DNA from: Jackrogersella multiformis
Taxonomy: Eukaryota > Ascomycota > Sordariomycetes > Xylariales > Hypoxylaceae
NCBI GenBank assembly: GCA_902806575.1
Contig: CADCXD010000009.1
Span: forward strand, 434,001-498,000
Reading direction: 5' to 3'
DNA: 64,000 bases
Both the position numbers and the translations under genes were made by a program. Below the pieces are notes generated by a model. It did not search any database. It worked only from the letters and a program-made list of their open reading frames with translations, and had not been told where the DNA came from. How positions within the stretch are numbered: position 1 is the stretch's first letter; every line of letters starts with the position of its first letter. Positions 1 to 9,894 of this stretch are shown piece by piece.

Positions 1-257
1 AACAATACAGCCAGGCAGCAACAGAAACGTATACCCAGCTTCGATAGTTTCTTGCCTACCTAGACCTGAGGGATAATTCTCGTTGAGAAGAGAGTAATAG
101 AAACCGAATACGTATATAACTAGTCATACCATAGTCATAATATATCAAGTTTTCTTCAAGTGAAAATTGAATGACGCGATTTGAGTTAAGATACTAAGGA
201 CACCAAATTTATATCATTCTTCGAGCCCTCCCCACACGCCAGCTGCCACACGTCCTT

Positions 258-1232
258 ATGGCAGGTAAATCTTACAAACGATCAATCATCGTCACAGGGG
301 GCACAGTCAGCCTGGGCTATTATGCCGCTCTCGAGATTGCAAAGGCGCATCCTGAGTACCTCGTCGTAGTCTCATCACGAACCGACCGCGAACATGCGGC
401 AGAGACAATAAACAAGACGCTCGGCCAGTCGAACACGATATACATCCCACTCGACCTCTCGAACCTGCAGAAAGTTCGCGCATATGCCAAAGACTGGGTG
501 GCGAAAAACTACCCTCCCATCCAAGCCCTTCTCCTGAACGCCGCTCTGCAGTTTCCCGGCCCCGTAACCAAGACGGTGGACGGTCTCGAATCTACCTTCG
601 CCATTAGCCATGTCGGCCATGCCTTACTCTTCCATCTTCTTTTTCCTCGTTTCGCACCCAGGGCACGAGTGGTCCTGACTTCAAGCGGCACGCACGACCC
701 GGATCAAATGACGGGAGGGATGCCCCAGCCAGTGTACATTAGCGCCGAGGAGCTCGCACACCCGACCTCTACGGCCAAAAACCCTGGTCGGCAGCGGTAC
801 TTCGAAGCCAAGCTTGCGAACATACTATGGGGATACGCACTCGATCGTCGGCTGGCACAACGAGCTCCGGATCTCGGCATCACAGTAACCATGTTTGACC
901 CGGGCCTCATGCCCGGTACGGGGCTAGCGCGCGAGGCGAGCAAGCTTGAACTGTTCCTCTGAATGCAAATCCTACCGTGGATCATCCCGTTGTTAAAACT
1001 ACTACTAACGCCAAATATCCACCATCCGAAAGAATCCGGGGCTTCGCTGGCGCGGCTTGCGGTTGGCCCGGATGTGGAGGGCGTAACTGCTAGGTACTTC
1101 GAGGGGAGGAAGGAGATTAAGAGCAGTAAGGATAGCTACGATGAGGCGAAGCAGGATGACCTTTGGAGGTGGACAGTGGATTATCTGGCGAAGGGGGACG
1201 ATGAGAGAGAGCGCTTTGAACAGTTTAAGTAG
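258..1232 (+). pseudogene. Short-chain dehydrogenase (SDR), interrupted by one in-frame TGA
   Basis: This reads as one SDR of about 324 residues, split by TGA at 960-962; the same frame continues to 1232. Upstream are the nucleotide-binding motif TGGTVSLG near residue 14, an LNAA motif for the usual NNAG, a TSSG serine motif and the YxxxK pair (YFEAK). The downstream piece carries the usual C-terminus of this fungal subgroup (EGVTARYFEGRKEIKSS). Both halves are cleanly conserved, so the lesion looks recent. From family knowledge the TGA falls where relatives have Trp, so TGG to TGA is the simplest change. I see no intron that would remove it without deleting conserved residues. The substrate is unknown; such proteins are NAD(P)H-dependent carbonyl/alcohol oxidoreductases. 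A truncated 234-residue protein, readthrough or an assembly error remain possible. Confidence 0.8.
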
Positions 1233-1524
1233 ATGTGGTTAACCTAAATTAACATTCAGGGGGTTTCACTTGACCTAACCATGTTGTATTGTTGACATAC
1301 GGGTTGATGTTTAAATACAAGTGTTGACTATGTAATTTTATATCAAAAAGAGAATCTCAGCTAGTCATGGTATTAAAATTTCAAAACAGTCGGAATTTCC
1401 CTTTGCTGCGACAATATATGTAGTAGGTAGAAAGGTACAATGCCAAGAGCAGGGAAATATAGATACCTAGGTAATAACAGGAATTAAGGGAGGTTTATTC
1501 AAGGTCTTTATATACGAGTCTAGT

Positions 1525-2760
1525 ATGCTGACGTTTGCGTAGTGTGAGGTTCGTTTCATACCTGGCGCGCTCTACACGATGTCGACGTGGTATAAGAAAT
1601 CCGAGTCCAGTCTGCGCATCTCCATATTTTTCCTCGGAAACCTCATTGCTTCGGCTACTACTTCGCTTATCGATGCTGAAATTCTCAGCATCGGGAACCG
1701 GTACGGAATACCTAGTTGGAGATGGCTCTTCATAGGTAGGCCTCATCTTATGAGCCACCCTTTCCTCTTTACTTTAGCGGCCTAGCCTGGAGTTCTTCTC
1801 TCCACAGTTGAAGGATTTATCACAATTGGAATCGGCATCATCTTCATCTTATTCCTCCCGCCTAAAGTCGGAAACGGCTCTCTGCTGATCAGCTTCGGCA
1901 GGTGGTTGTACTTCAGCCGGCGGGAGTCATACATCCTGGTGCGGCGCGTGCTTCTCGACGACCCGGCCAAGACCACGAACCACCTCCACATCTCGGCCAG
2001 CGACGTGTGGACCACGGTCAAGAACCCGCGGATCCTGGTGCACATCGTCATCACGATGACTAGCTTGGTCCCGGTGACTGCGATCAACACCTACGGGCCC
2101 AGCGTCATCAAGAGCTTCGGCTACGGCACCGTGAGAGCGAACGCGATGGCGAGCGTTGGCGCTTTATTGCCCCGATCTTGACGGGGACCCTTGCCTGGAT
2201 ATGCGACACTACGAGGAGGAGAGCACCGTCGCTCCTGGTCGCCGCGGTCTGGAGCATAGTTGCGTTCACGTGCTTGAGGGAGTCGCGGGACTGGAGCGTC
2301 GGTAGGAAATATGCAGCCGTTGTCTTTTCGATGGCGACGAACGCGACTATCCACATCCTCAGCGTCGGGTGGTTGACGGTGAACTGCCAACGTCCGCAGG
2401 AGCGAAGCATTGCTTTGGCGTAAGTTGCTTTCCCGTTTCTTTGATATTGAATATATCATTCGCTACCTTTCTGTTCTCTCGTTTCTAATCTTGATACTTA
2501 GGATGATCGTGATGGGCGCCAATTCTAGGGTGATTGCTAGAAGCCAAGTTTTCAGGACGCAGGACGCGCCTTTTTATTATACCGCTTTTACTATCTGTCT
2601 GGTGTTCTCTTCCGTGGCGTGTGTAGAGATAATAGGGCTGGGCGCGTGGTATGTCATCAGCAATAAGAGGTTAGACAAGCACGGAAATGGTCCTGTTGTG
2701 GCTGGGACCACGGACAAGACGACGCCGGATGGAGAGAGGGTTGAACTGGTAAGGAAATGA
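1525..2760 (+). pseudogene. Decayed MFS transporter (allantoate permease/Dal5-like)
   Basis: Homology-like sequence starts around 1525 with a TAG at 1540-1542, then runs through the motif PGALYTMSTWYKKSE into transmembrane segments. An intron at 1736-1807 joins WRWLFI to VEGFITIG in frame. At about 2163-2166 one base is missing from a T run, so the frame shifts between GTAGCCT-type reading ending at 2181 and the continuation from 2167. A second intron, 2420-2501, leads to the final exon 2502-2760 with the last membrane helices and a hydrophilic tail. The first several helices cannot be found upstream. Members of this family import small organic anions or vitamins across the plasma membrane. 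Two lesions plus a missing 5' end make a non-functional remnant very likely. Confidence 0.82.
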
Positions 2761-3255
2761 AGGTGGGCATGGTAGACACGAATTCGAATGTAGCTCCTCG
2801 ATCCCTGAGGCGACATCGCTAATGTCACGACTCATAGTAAGATGAGTGAGAGTTTGGTTTATATTAGCTCTCATGAACTTGATAAAAACCCCATATCTCA
2901 TTCAATATTGACTACTTAGCCTCCTGGTGGTAGGTGGTGGTAGCATATTGAAATTAAGCATATCTTCGCTAAAGAGTCTCCCAGTACAAGATTCAGAGGA
3001 TGCCAGTAGATCCACAGGCAATTTACTCAGCTCAATGAAAAAGCTTGCGTGTGCGTGAAAGTGGTCGTGGAACATAATTCTCGGTGTATGTATGAGAATC
3101 TCGACTTCAAGACGAAGGCGGTGAGCGAAGGCCAACCGGCTCATTAGAGCGGGCAAGCTTGGCCACTTAATGACCTTGGAATATAGTATAAATTAACGAG
3201 AAGAAAATTCCAATGAATCAGATCGATCATTCTACCGATGGTCCTAGATGGCAGC
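2761..3255. other. Intergenic, no gene seen
   Basis: Between the MFS remnant and the tRNA gene I see only short random frames and no repeat or RNA gene. Confidence 0.6.
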
Positions 3256-3333
3256 GGGCTTGTGGTTTAGTGGTATAATACTCCCTTAGCATTAACTTGG
3301 GAGTGGTCCGGGGTTCGATTCCCCGCGAGTCCA
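3256..3333 (+). tRNA. tRNA-Ala(AGC) with an apparent 6-nt intron
   Basis: A cloverleaf can be drawn: acceptor stem 3256-3262 with 3326-3332 and discriminator A3333; anticodon stem CTCCC (3281-3285) with GGGAG (3299-3303); T stem CGGGG (3309-3313) with CCCCG (3321-3325) around a TTCGATT loop. The anticodon loop is 13 nt. Removing TTAACT (3292-3297), exactly where eukaryotic tRNA introns sit (after position 37), leaves the classic alanine loop TTAGCAT with anticodon AGC. The third acceptor pair is G.T (3258/3330), the G3.U70 identity element of tRNA-Ala. Internal Pol III promoters are present: A box TGGTTTAGTGG and B box GGTTCGATTCC. Six nucleotides is very short for a tRNA intron, so a loop-insertion pseudogene is the alternative. 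Confidence 0.7.
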
Positions 3334-3365
3334 ATAGTAGGAGGTTAAATTCCTTCTTTACCACC

Positions 3366-3382
3366 TTTTTGCCATTTTTTTT
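3366..3382 (+). terminator. RNA polymerase III T-run terminators of the tRNA gene
   Basis: Runs of five T (3366-3370) and eight T (3375-3382) follow the tRNA 3' end after about 32 nt of trailer, as expected for Pol III termination. Confidence 0.6.
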
Positions 3383-4387
3383 AAATGGTGTTCAATATTT
3401 TGCAAAATGGTTAAATAATACATACGTCATATCATCACTTAAGTACTGCATTAAATATGTTATATTATCGAGTGTTAAACTTAAGCACATTAAATTTATT
3501 TATTGTATGTCGCCTTTTTATTGTAGGTATGAAGATATTGGCTGTCAGCTATTAGCTATTAGGTATAACAGCATGGGTGACGAGATATTCATTTGAATAT
3601 GCAAGCCGGCCTTTTTTCCCTTCCCGTTTCCATCTCCGTCTCCGTCTCCACATCATGAATAAGCGGGATTATTATGACCTGCACTACGAAGTAATAAAAG
3701 TTCCTCAGTAGCATGCAATTGAGAAATGATATTGTCGAGGCTGTTCAAAAAATGATAGTTAAGAATTCGAATTCGTATTCGTAATCCGGTGGTTCTTAGG
3801 AGAATCTTTAGCTGGATTCACATATGCGTCCGTAAGATATTATTCTTAATTCCCACCGCAGCTAAGTACCTAAGGTAGGGCAGGGGTGGTGAAGCCACAT
3901 GTAATTTCAGCCACATCACTAACTATCTTATCCTGTGGCTTGTAGAGTTCGTATTCGGATTCAGGGGAATGTTCGATTCTTCGGCAGAGAAGGTGCGGTT
4001 CAAAGCTTGCCCCTGTCTATTTCCTCTAATGTAGGTTCGGCGTCATCCTATTGGCGAAAAAGCCCTTCATTCAACCTTGGAAGCTTTGACCAATCCTAGA
4101 TTGAAATTGGCCAAGAAATTGGACATGGCCCCTAAGTTCATGTGGGCCCCCGCAATCAATTGTCGATAACGAGTACAGATCCGTAGAAAAATAATAACAT
4201 AAAATGTCGCCTGAGACCCCTTTCTTCACATGTACCTCTCTACCGCTTCAACGTTCTCTTGAACAACAACCGCATCTACATCTACACCACTTGTCGACTC
4301 ACGATTCTCGTCGCTGATTCACCTGTTGGTAAACTCATTTTATTAATTCCTATAATTAATTTTCAGTTTTAACCCTCTACATTCAAC
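3383..4387. other. Intergenic region upstream of ERG6
   Basis: No coding sequence is supported. The last 200 bases before the ERG6 start are CT- and AC-rich, typical of a fungal 5' leader. No specific regulatory site could be assigned. Confidence 0.55.
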
Positions 4388-5670
4388 ATGGCGCCCTCCA
4401 AGATTGAACTCGAGAAGCAGGACAGAGCGCGTGATGCCGCCTTCAACAAGGCTATGCATGGCGACACTGCTGAGGCAACTGGTGGTTTCCGAGCTATCAT
4501 CAGCAAGGCTGGCAAAGGCACCGATGCGCAGAAAGCTGCTGTTGATGAGTACTTCAAGCACTGGGATAGTAAAGTGGCCAAGGACGAGACAGCCGAAGAT
4601 CGCGCAAAGCGAACGGCTGAATATGCTACCCTGACCAGACAGTACGTCGAGAATACATCTCCCGATTAATTCCGCCTCTCAATACTAACACTCTTTGTAG
4701 TTACTATAACCTTGCGACGGACTTGTACGAGTACGGATGGGGCCAGTCCTTCCACTTCTGCCGATACTCCATCGGCGAGACATTCTACCAGGCGATTTCC
4801 CGACACGAACATTACCTCGCACACCAAATTGGCATCAAGGAGGGCATGAGGGTGTTGGATGTTGGTTGTGGTGTTGGCGGTCCTGCTCGCGAGATAGCCA
4901 AGTTCACCGGTGCCCATATCACCGGCCTGAACAACAACGACTACCAGATCCAGCGTGCCACTCACTACGCCGAGAAGGAGGGTCTGTCGAGTCAATTACA
5001 CTTTGTCAAGGGTGATTTCATGGTGAGTCCTACCTAGCATGTACCAGTGCAGTAGTCTAGTTTGATTTCTTCCGTGACTAACCCAACTCGACAGCAAATG
5101 GACTTCCCTGACAACAGTTTCGACGCCGTCTACGCCATCGAAGCTACGGTGCATGCGCCCAAGCTCGCAGGTGTATACAGCGAGATCCTGCGAGTGCTGA
5201 AACCCGGTGGCATCTTTGGTGTGTATGAGTGGCTTATGACCGATGACTTTGACAACGAAAACCTCGAGCATCGTGAGATCCGACTTGGTATCGAGCAGGG
5301 TAACGGCATCTCCAACATGGTTAAGGTCGAGGAGGGTGTTGAGGCGATGAAGATTGCGGGCTTCGAGATGCTGCACCATGAAGACCTCGCTGAGCGCCCC
5401 GACCCAATCCCTTGGTTTTGGCCCCTTGCTGGCGAATGGAAATACATGCAGTCAGTATTCGACGCGCCTACGATTGTGCGGATGACGTGGTGGGGCCGTC
5501 TAATAGCGCACAACTTCGCTGGTGCTCTGGAGATGACTAGGTTAGCTCCCCCCGGTACCAAGAAGACGGCTGACAGCTTGGCTCGTGCTGCCGACTGCTT
5601 GGTCGCCGGTGGAGCGAAGCATCTCTTCACACCGATGTACCTGATGGTTGGCAAGAAGCCGGAGCAATGA
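4388..5670 (+). CDS. ERG6: Sterol 24-C-methyltransferase (Erg6)
   Basis: Three exons, 4388-4641, 4701-5022 and 5095-5670, give 383 residues, the usual length for Erg6. Both introns have clean GT-AG ends, and the first has a TACTAAC-like branch site at about 4683. The enzyme moves a methyl group from S-adenosylmethionine to C-24 of zymosterol in ergosterol synthesis, in the endoplasmic reticulum or lipid droplets. Diagnostic features are the YEYGWGQSFHF motif just after intron 1, the SAM-binding motif I VLDVGCGVGGPARE, and a post-motif segment around VYAIEATVHAP. The N-terminal ATG at 4388 (MAPSKIELE) has a good context, CAACATGGC. The sterol methyltransferase C-terminal domain is complete and ends in VGKKPEQ. 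Nothing unusual is seen. Confidence 0.95.
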
Positions 5671-6280
5671 TCACAACGATCAGTGACGGATGTGAAGGTG
5701 CAAACTAAGGAGTGACGAGCAATGTGCTTATAAGCACAGTAATGAGTAAAGAAGCAACGTCAATCAATACCTTCTTAATATTATTAATACTGAACAACCC
5801 GAAGAGTCTTCAGGCCAATCTTTCATAAAGAAAAGGTCCTTGGCTCTGACTTCTTTGTACATATGACATTGAAGGATACTTGCCATACCGATAGCATTTT
5901 ATATATACCTATTAGCATCACGAGGAATAGAAATTAGAAAATTACAATCATTGTTTCTAAATCTAGGGGAGGTGATTTATACTCCGATAAAGATGCACTT
6001 GTCTGATATGATATTGTTATAACCACTGCTAATCTATGTGGTGTAGGAGAAATATGTAAAGATACATAGGTACACACGGATTACCCCCAACGGAGAATTC
6101 CCCAATGAAGTTCCGAGATAAGGTAAGTGACAAACTATTAGGTACTTAAACTTGTAGATGAAGGTTTTAAAGAGACATTAGTTTGATAGCAACTAAGATT
6201 TTAAAATATCATTAACTAAAACACGAGTTTATTTTATTCCGTGAGCAGTTGGTAGAAATACCATTTAAACAAGAACAAGA

Positions 6281-6305
6281 TATCTATATCTATATCTATA
6301 TCTAC
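6281..6305. repeat. TATATC microsatellite
   Basis: About four tandem copies of the hexamer TATATC. Confidence 0.8.
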
Positions 6306-6546
6306 ACTGCTTTGGAAGGAACTGGAGATTCCAAAGCTCCGATAACTCGGAGAATCAATTCACTAAGCCTAATATGGTTTAGTGCATCCTTCCCACCTCA
6401 ACAAGCTGTTCCTATTCCATCCGAAAAAAAGTTGGGAAGCAACCACCAAACGCGAATTGATAGCGACTGGAAGAAAAAAAAGCGAAAGGCTTACGGAGAA
6501 AATCGCTCTTCAAACACTTCCGTAATCAAATCACCAACATCACCAC

Positions 6547-6574
6547 CACCGTCACCGTCACCGTCACCGTCACC
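6547..6574. repeat. CACCGT microsatellite
   Basis: Four tandem copies of CACCGT, probably in the promoter or leader of the PDH beta gene. Confidence 0.8.
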
Positions 6575-6685
6575 AACGACAAACACCCTAGAGTCTTGTC
6601 GGTTTAGGTGTTCGGCCTTAATTGATTAATTCCATCCTCCCCCTCTCCTGGTTTAAACTCACCACCTAACCCTAACCCAACCATC

Positions 6686-7890
6686 ATGTCGCGATACCTT
6701 CGTCCCGCAGCTCGACTAGCTGCTACAGCACGCACTGCCGCAGCACCCCGAACTATTACCCGATTCTCACCTGCTACTTTCGCCGTCTCCCAAAGAAGAA
6801 CGTTCGCCGATGTCAAGGGAACTAAAGAGTACACTGTCCGTGACGCCCTCAATGAGGCCATGGCTGAGGAGCTGGAGGCCAATAGCAAGGTCTTCATTCT
6901 CGGCGAGGAGGTTGCTCAGTACAATGGAGCGTACAAGGTTACGAAGGGCCTGCTAGATCGCTTCGGCGACAAGAGAGTCATCGACACGCCGATTACCGAG
7001 AGTGGTTTCTGTGGTTTAGCCGTTGGTGCCGCGCTGAGTGGTTTGGCTCCTATAGTGAGTAGAACTACAAACGCCCCTCGTAGTCGATTGGGGAGATAAA
7101 ACAAGGGTTAATTGGGGAATGCCATTTCTAGTGCGAGTTCATGACCTTCAACTTCGCCATGCAGGCTATCGACCAAGTCGTCAACAGCGCTGCCAAAACA
7201 CTTTACATGTCCGGCGGTATTCAGCCCTGCAACATCACCTTCCGCGGTCCCAACGGTTTCGCCTCTGGTGTCGGCGCCCAGCACTCTCAGGACTACAGCG
7301 CTTGGTACGGTTCCATTCCCGGTCTTAAGGTTGTTTCTCCCTGGTCTGCCGAAGATGCCAAGGGTCTGCTGAAGGCTGCTATCCGCGATCCCAACCCCGT
7401 TGTCGTCCTCGAGAACGAGCTTATGTACGGTGTATCTTTCCCCATGTCCGAAGCCGCGCAGAAGGACGACTTCGTCATTCCCTTCGGCAAGGCCAAGATC
7501 GAGCGACAGGGCAAGGACCTCACCCTCGTCTCCCTCTCCCGTACCGTAGGTCAGTGCATGGTCGCGGCCGAGGCTCTGAAGAAAAAGTATGGCGTGGATG
7601 TTGAGGTTATCAACCTGCGATCGGTCAGGCCTCTGGATGTGGAGACCATCGTCAAATCGGTCAAGAAGACCCACCGACTCATCTCGGTCGAATCCGGATT
7701 CCCCTTCGCTGGCATGGGCGCCGAGATTCTGGCCACGACCATGGAATACGCTTTCGACTACCTAGATGCCCCCGCGCAGCGAATCACCGGTGCCGAGGTT
7801 CCCACCCCCTACGCCCAGGGCCTCGAGCAGCTGAGCTTCCCCAGCGAGCAACTCATCGAGGACTTCGCCGCCAAGGTATTACGCGTGTAA
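6686..7890 (+). CDS. PDB1: Pyruvate dehydrogenase E1 component, beta subunit (mitochondrial)
   Basis: Two exons, 6686-7054 and 7132-7890, encode 375 residues; the intron is 77 nt. The protein is the beta half of the thiamine-diphosphate-dependent E1 that decarboxylates pyruvate in the mitochondrial matrix. The first 35 or so residues are Arg/Ala/Ser/Thr-rich with no acidic residue (MSRYLRPAARLAATART...), a typical mitochondrial presequence ending near QRRTFAD. Family signatures follow: VRDALNEAMAEEL, LGEEVAQYNGAYKVTKGL, ITESGFCGLAVGAA, then after the intron EFMTFNFAMQAIDQ and HSQDYSAWYGSIPGLKV. The C-terminal transketolase domain contains VINLRSVRPLD and ends IEDFAAKVLRV. The length matches yeast Pdb1. 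The gene is intact and well conserved. Confidence 0.95.
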
Positions 7891-9894
7891 ATGAAGGATA
7901 GGCTACTGACCATAGAAGGGGAGTTTTGAGGCATGAGCAATGTACATTATTAATCATTTACTACCTGGTACATCTGTTTCCTGGATTAGGTGTCTCGAAC
8001 ATGGCGGAGTCATTCCCACGACGAAAAAGAATACCTTGATTTAGCATGTGTTTTTTACCGGATGCTTCCGTGTCTACTGCCTACCTATGTGTCATCTGCC
8101 ATCTGCCATCTGGGAACTTCACTATCGCGTTTTAGGGGTGGTGTGAAATGGTGTACTTGTTGTGCTAAATATCGCAAGGAATCAATTACTAGTAATGAAC
8201 CGCTAGTATGGAGTGATTAGCCAAGAGTGAGGATCTTCGTATGCAATTATCGTCGTGTGGTGTAACCTCATTCAAGCCAAATCAAGTATACTAAATGCTT
8301 AAGCGTAAAAACAGCCTATCGAGAACAACTATGTCCATATCGTGTACTACCTACCTACCTGGCTAGGTACCTAACCTAATGTATGTACATACCTGTATTT
8401 CAGCCATGATCGGGAAGCCAGGAGCCAGGACCCGGGCGCCCGGATTGGACCGCACCTGCAAGGCCGGCTGCCACTCATGCATTATCCATGTTACTTGACT
8501 TGCATACAGAACCAACCGATGGAACTTGGAACTGTTCGAGTTGGTAATATGAGTTGTATATCTTGCATTACGCCAGGTTTTTCCTTTTTGTGCCCTTTTT
8601 CATCTCTTTATTTTTTCCCTTTTCTGTAGCAAGTAAGGGAACTTGCCTTATGTAGGCCAAGCCAGACTAAGGTGAAGGAGACGGGATGCATATACGTAGA
8701 CGTAGACGTATATGTGGTGTACGGTGTATGGACGGTGCAATGGTGCATCAAGTCGAGCATGCTGCTAAGATGCTTGATCGACGTTCCCGATGAGCAACTA
8801 GGTTAGCTACCCAGGTAGTTAGGAGCATGGGTTGCTTTCGTCATATTGGATGCGCTGGAGAAGTTAAAAAAATCCTGCAGGGCCAGAACTTATTGGATCC
8901 AAGACCCGAGGTCGTCAGCATCTTTTCCTGTACCTTTACCAAAACCCTCCCAGCAGGCCGGCTACGCTGTTGCTGAGAGCCAGCAGAAGGGTTCCCCGGG
9001 GCAGTTTGCGATAGATCATATGTACGTGATATGTCCGAAAACGTCCAGAATGCTCAGCCTTTTTGTAGGGGGGCGAGGGGGAGGGGGCTTATTTCAACTA
9101 CCTACGGGTTTTATTCTCTTCCCTTTTTGTTTGTTCATGCATACCTACGTACCTACATTACATCCCAACGCAGCGGTTACACTCTATCTTAGATCCCAGC
9201 TGGATTATACCACGGGGATGAATAAGTGGTAGTATCACCTATGTAGCAACGGTAGCAGCACCTAGTAGTACGACGACCAGACGACCAGACGACCCTCTTT
9301 GCTGACCGCCTTAAACGAGAATCTCGCCCAGCACCGACTTGCATCTGCGCTCGAGGCTCCACTGCGACTGTTGCGATTTTTTGGCACCATTCCCGAGGGG
9401 GAGGAGAACGCAACCCTGAAAATACCCCGCTGCGTGGGTTGTCGTTCTGCTTCTTCGTTCCCCGTCGCCCATCCTGTCTCGAACTTTTAGAGATTTAGAT
9501 CATCCTATGGGCTAGGCAAGGGACAGCCACTCACTCGCTCACTCATTCATACATTTATTTATACATTCATTTTCTTCCCGATCTTTCCACCTGGGACCTT
9601 GCTTTGTACATCCCCGTGGGGAGGATCGCAAAGTGTGTATAAGTATCTATTACTTTATATCGTAATTTTCCTACTCTAGCTGGGTATTAAATTGGTGTTA
9701 ATTGGGTGGTGTTCTTGTGTTCTTTTATTTGGAGTGGCCTTTTTGTCGCCTTTTTCAAGTACATGCTTACCTCATTGTCATATCGTCGTACTGTTCCCCA
9801 TTCCGCCTCCCCGACGACCACCTCCCAGCTCAGGCGAAACCTAAAGCTGACCCAAAGGATTCCCTAGTGTAAAAAAAAACCCCCCGAAACACCA
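7891..9894. other. Intergenic, 2 kb, no gene seen
   Basis: The stretch contains CCTAGG-type motifs near 8360, C/T-rich tracts and a G-rich patch near 9068-9088. Frames present are short and have no recognisable features. The last 300 bases are probably promoter and leader of the methyltransferase gene. Confidence 0.55.

Larger units (their letters stand above)
5671..6685. other. Intergenic region with simple repeats
   Basis: No gene is supported. It holds a TATATC microsatellite (6281-6305) and a CACCGT hexamer run (6547-6574). The leader just before the next ATG contains two telomere-like CCCTAA units (about 6668-6678), too few to mean more than chance. Confidence 0.6.

Noticed and set aside
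258..1232. An intron hiding the TGA of the SDR
   Set aside because: The only nearby donors (such as GTACGG at 916) would delete residues that match the family on both sides.
6249..6629. 126-residue frame before PDB1
   Set aside because: Built from the TATATC and CACCGT simple repeats; it is leader or promoter DNA.
8846..9232. 128-residue plus-strand frame
   Set aside because: Composition is not protein-like, with a G-rich tract in the middle, and no splice or domain support.
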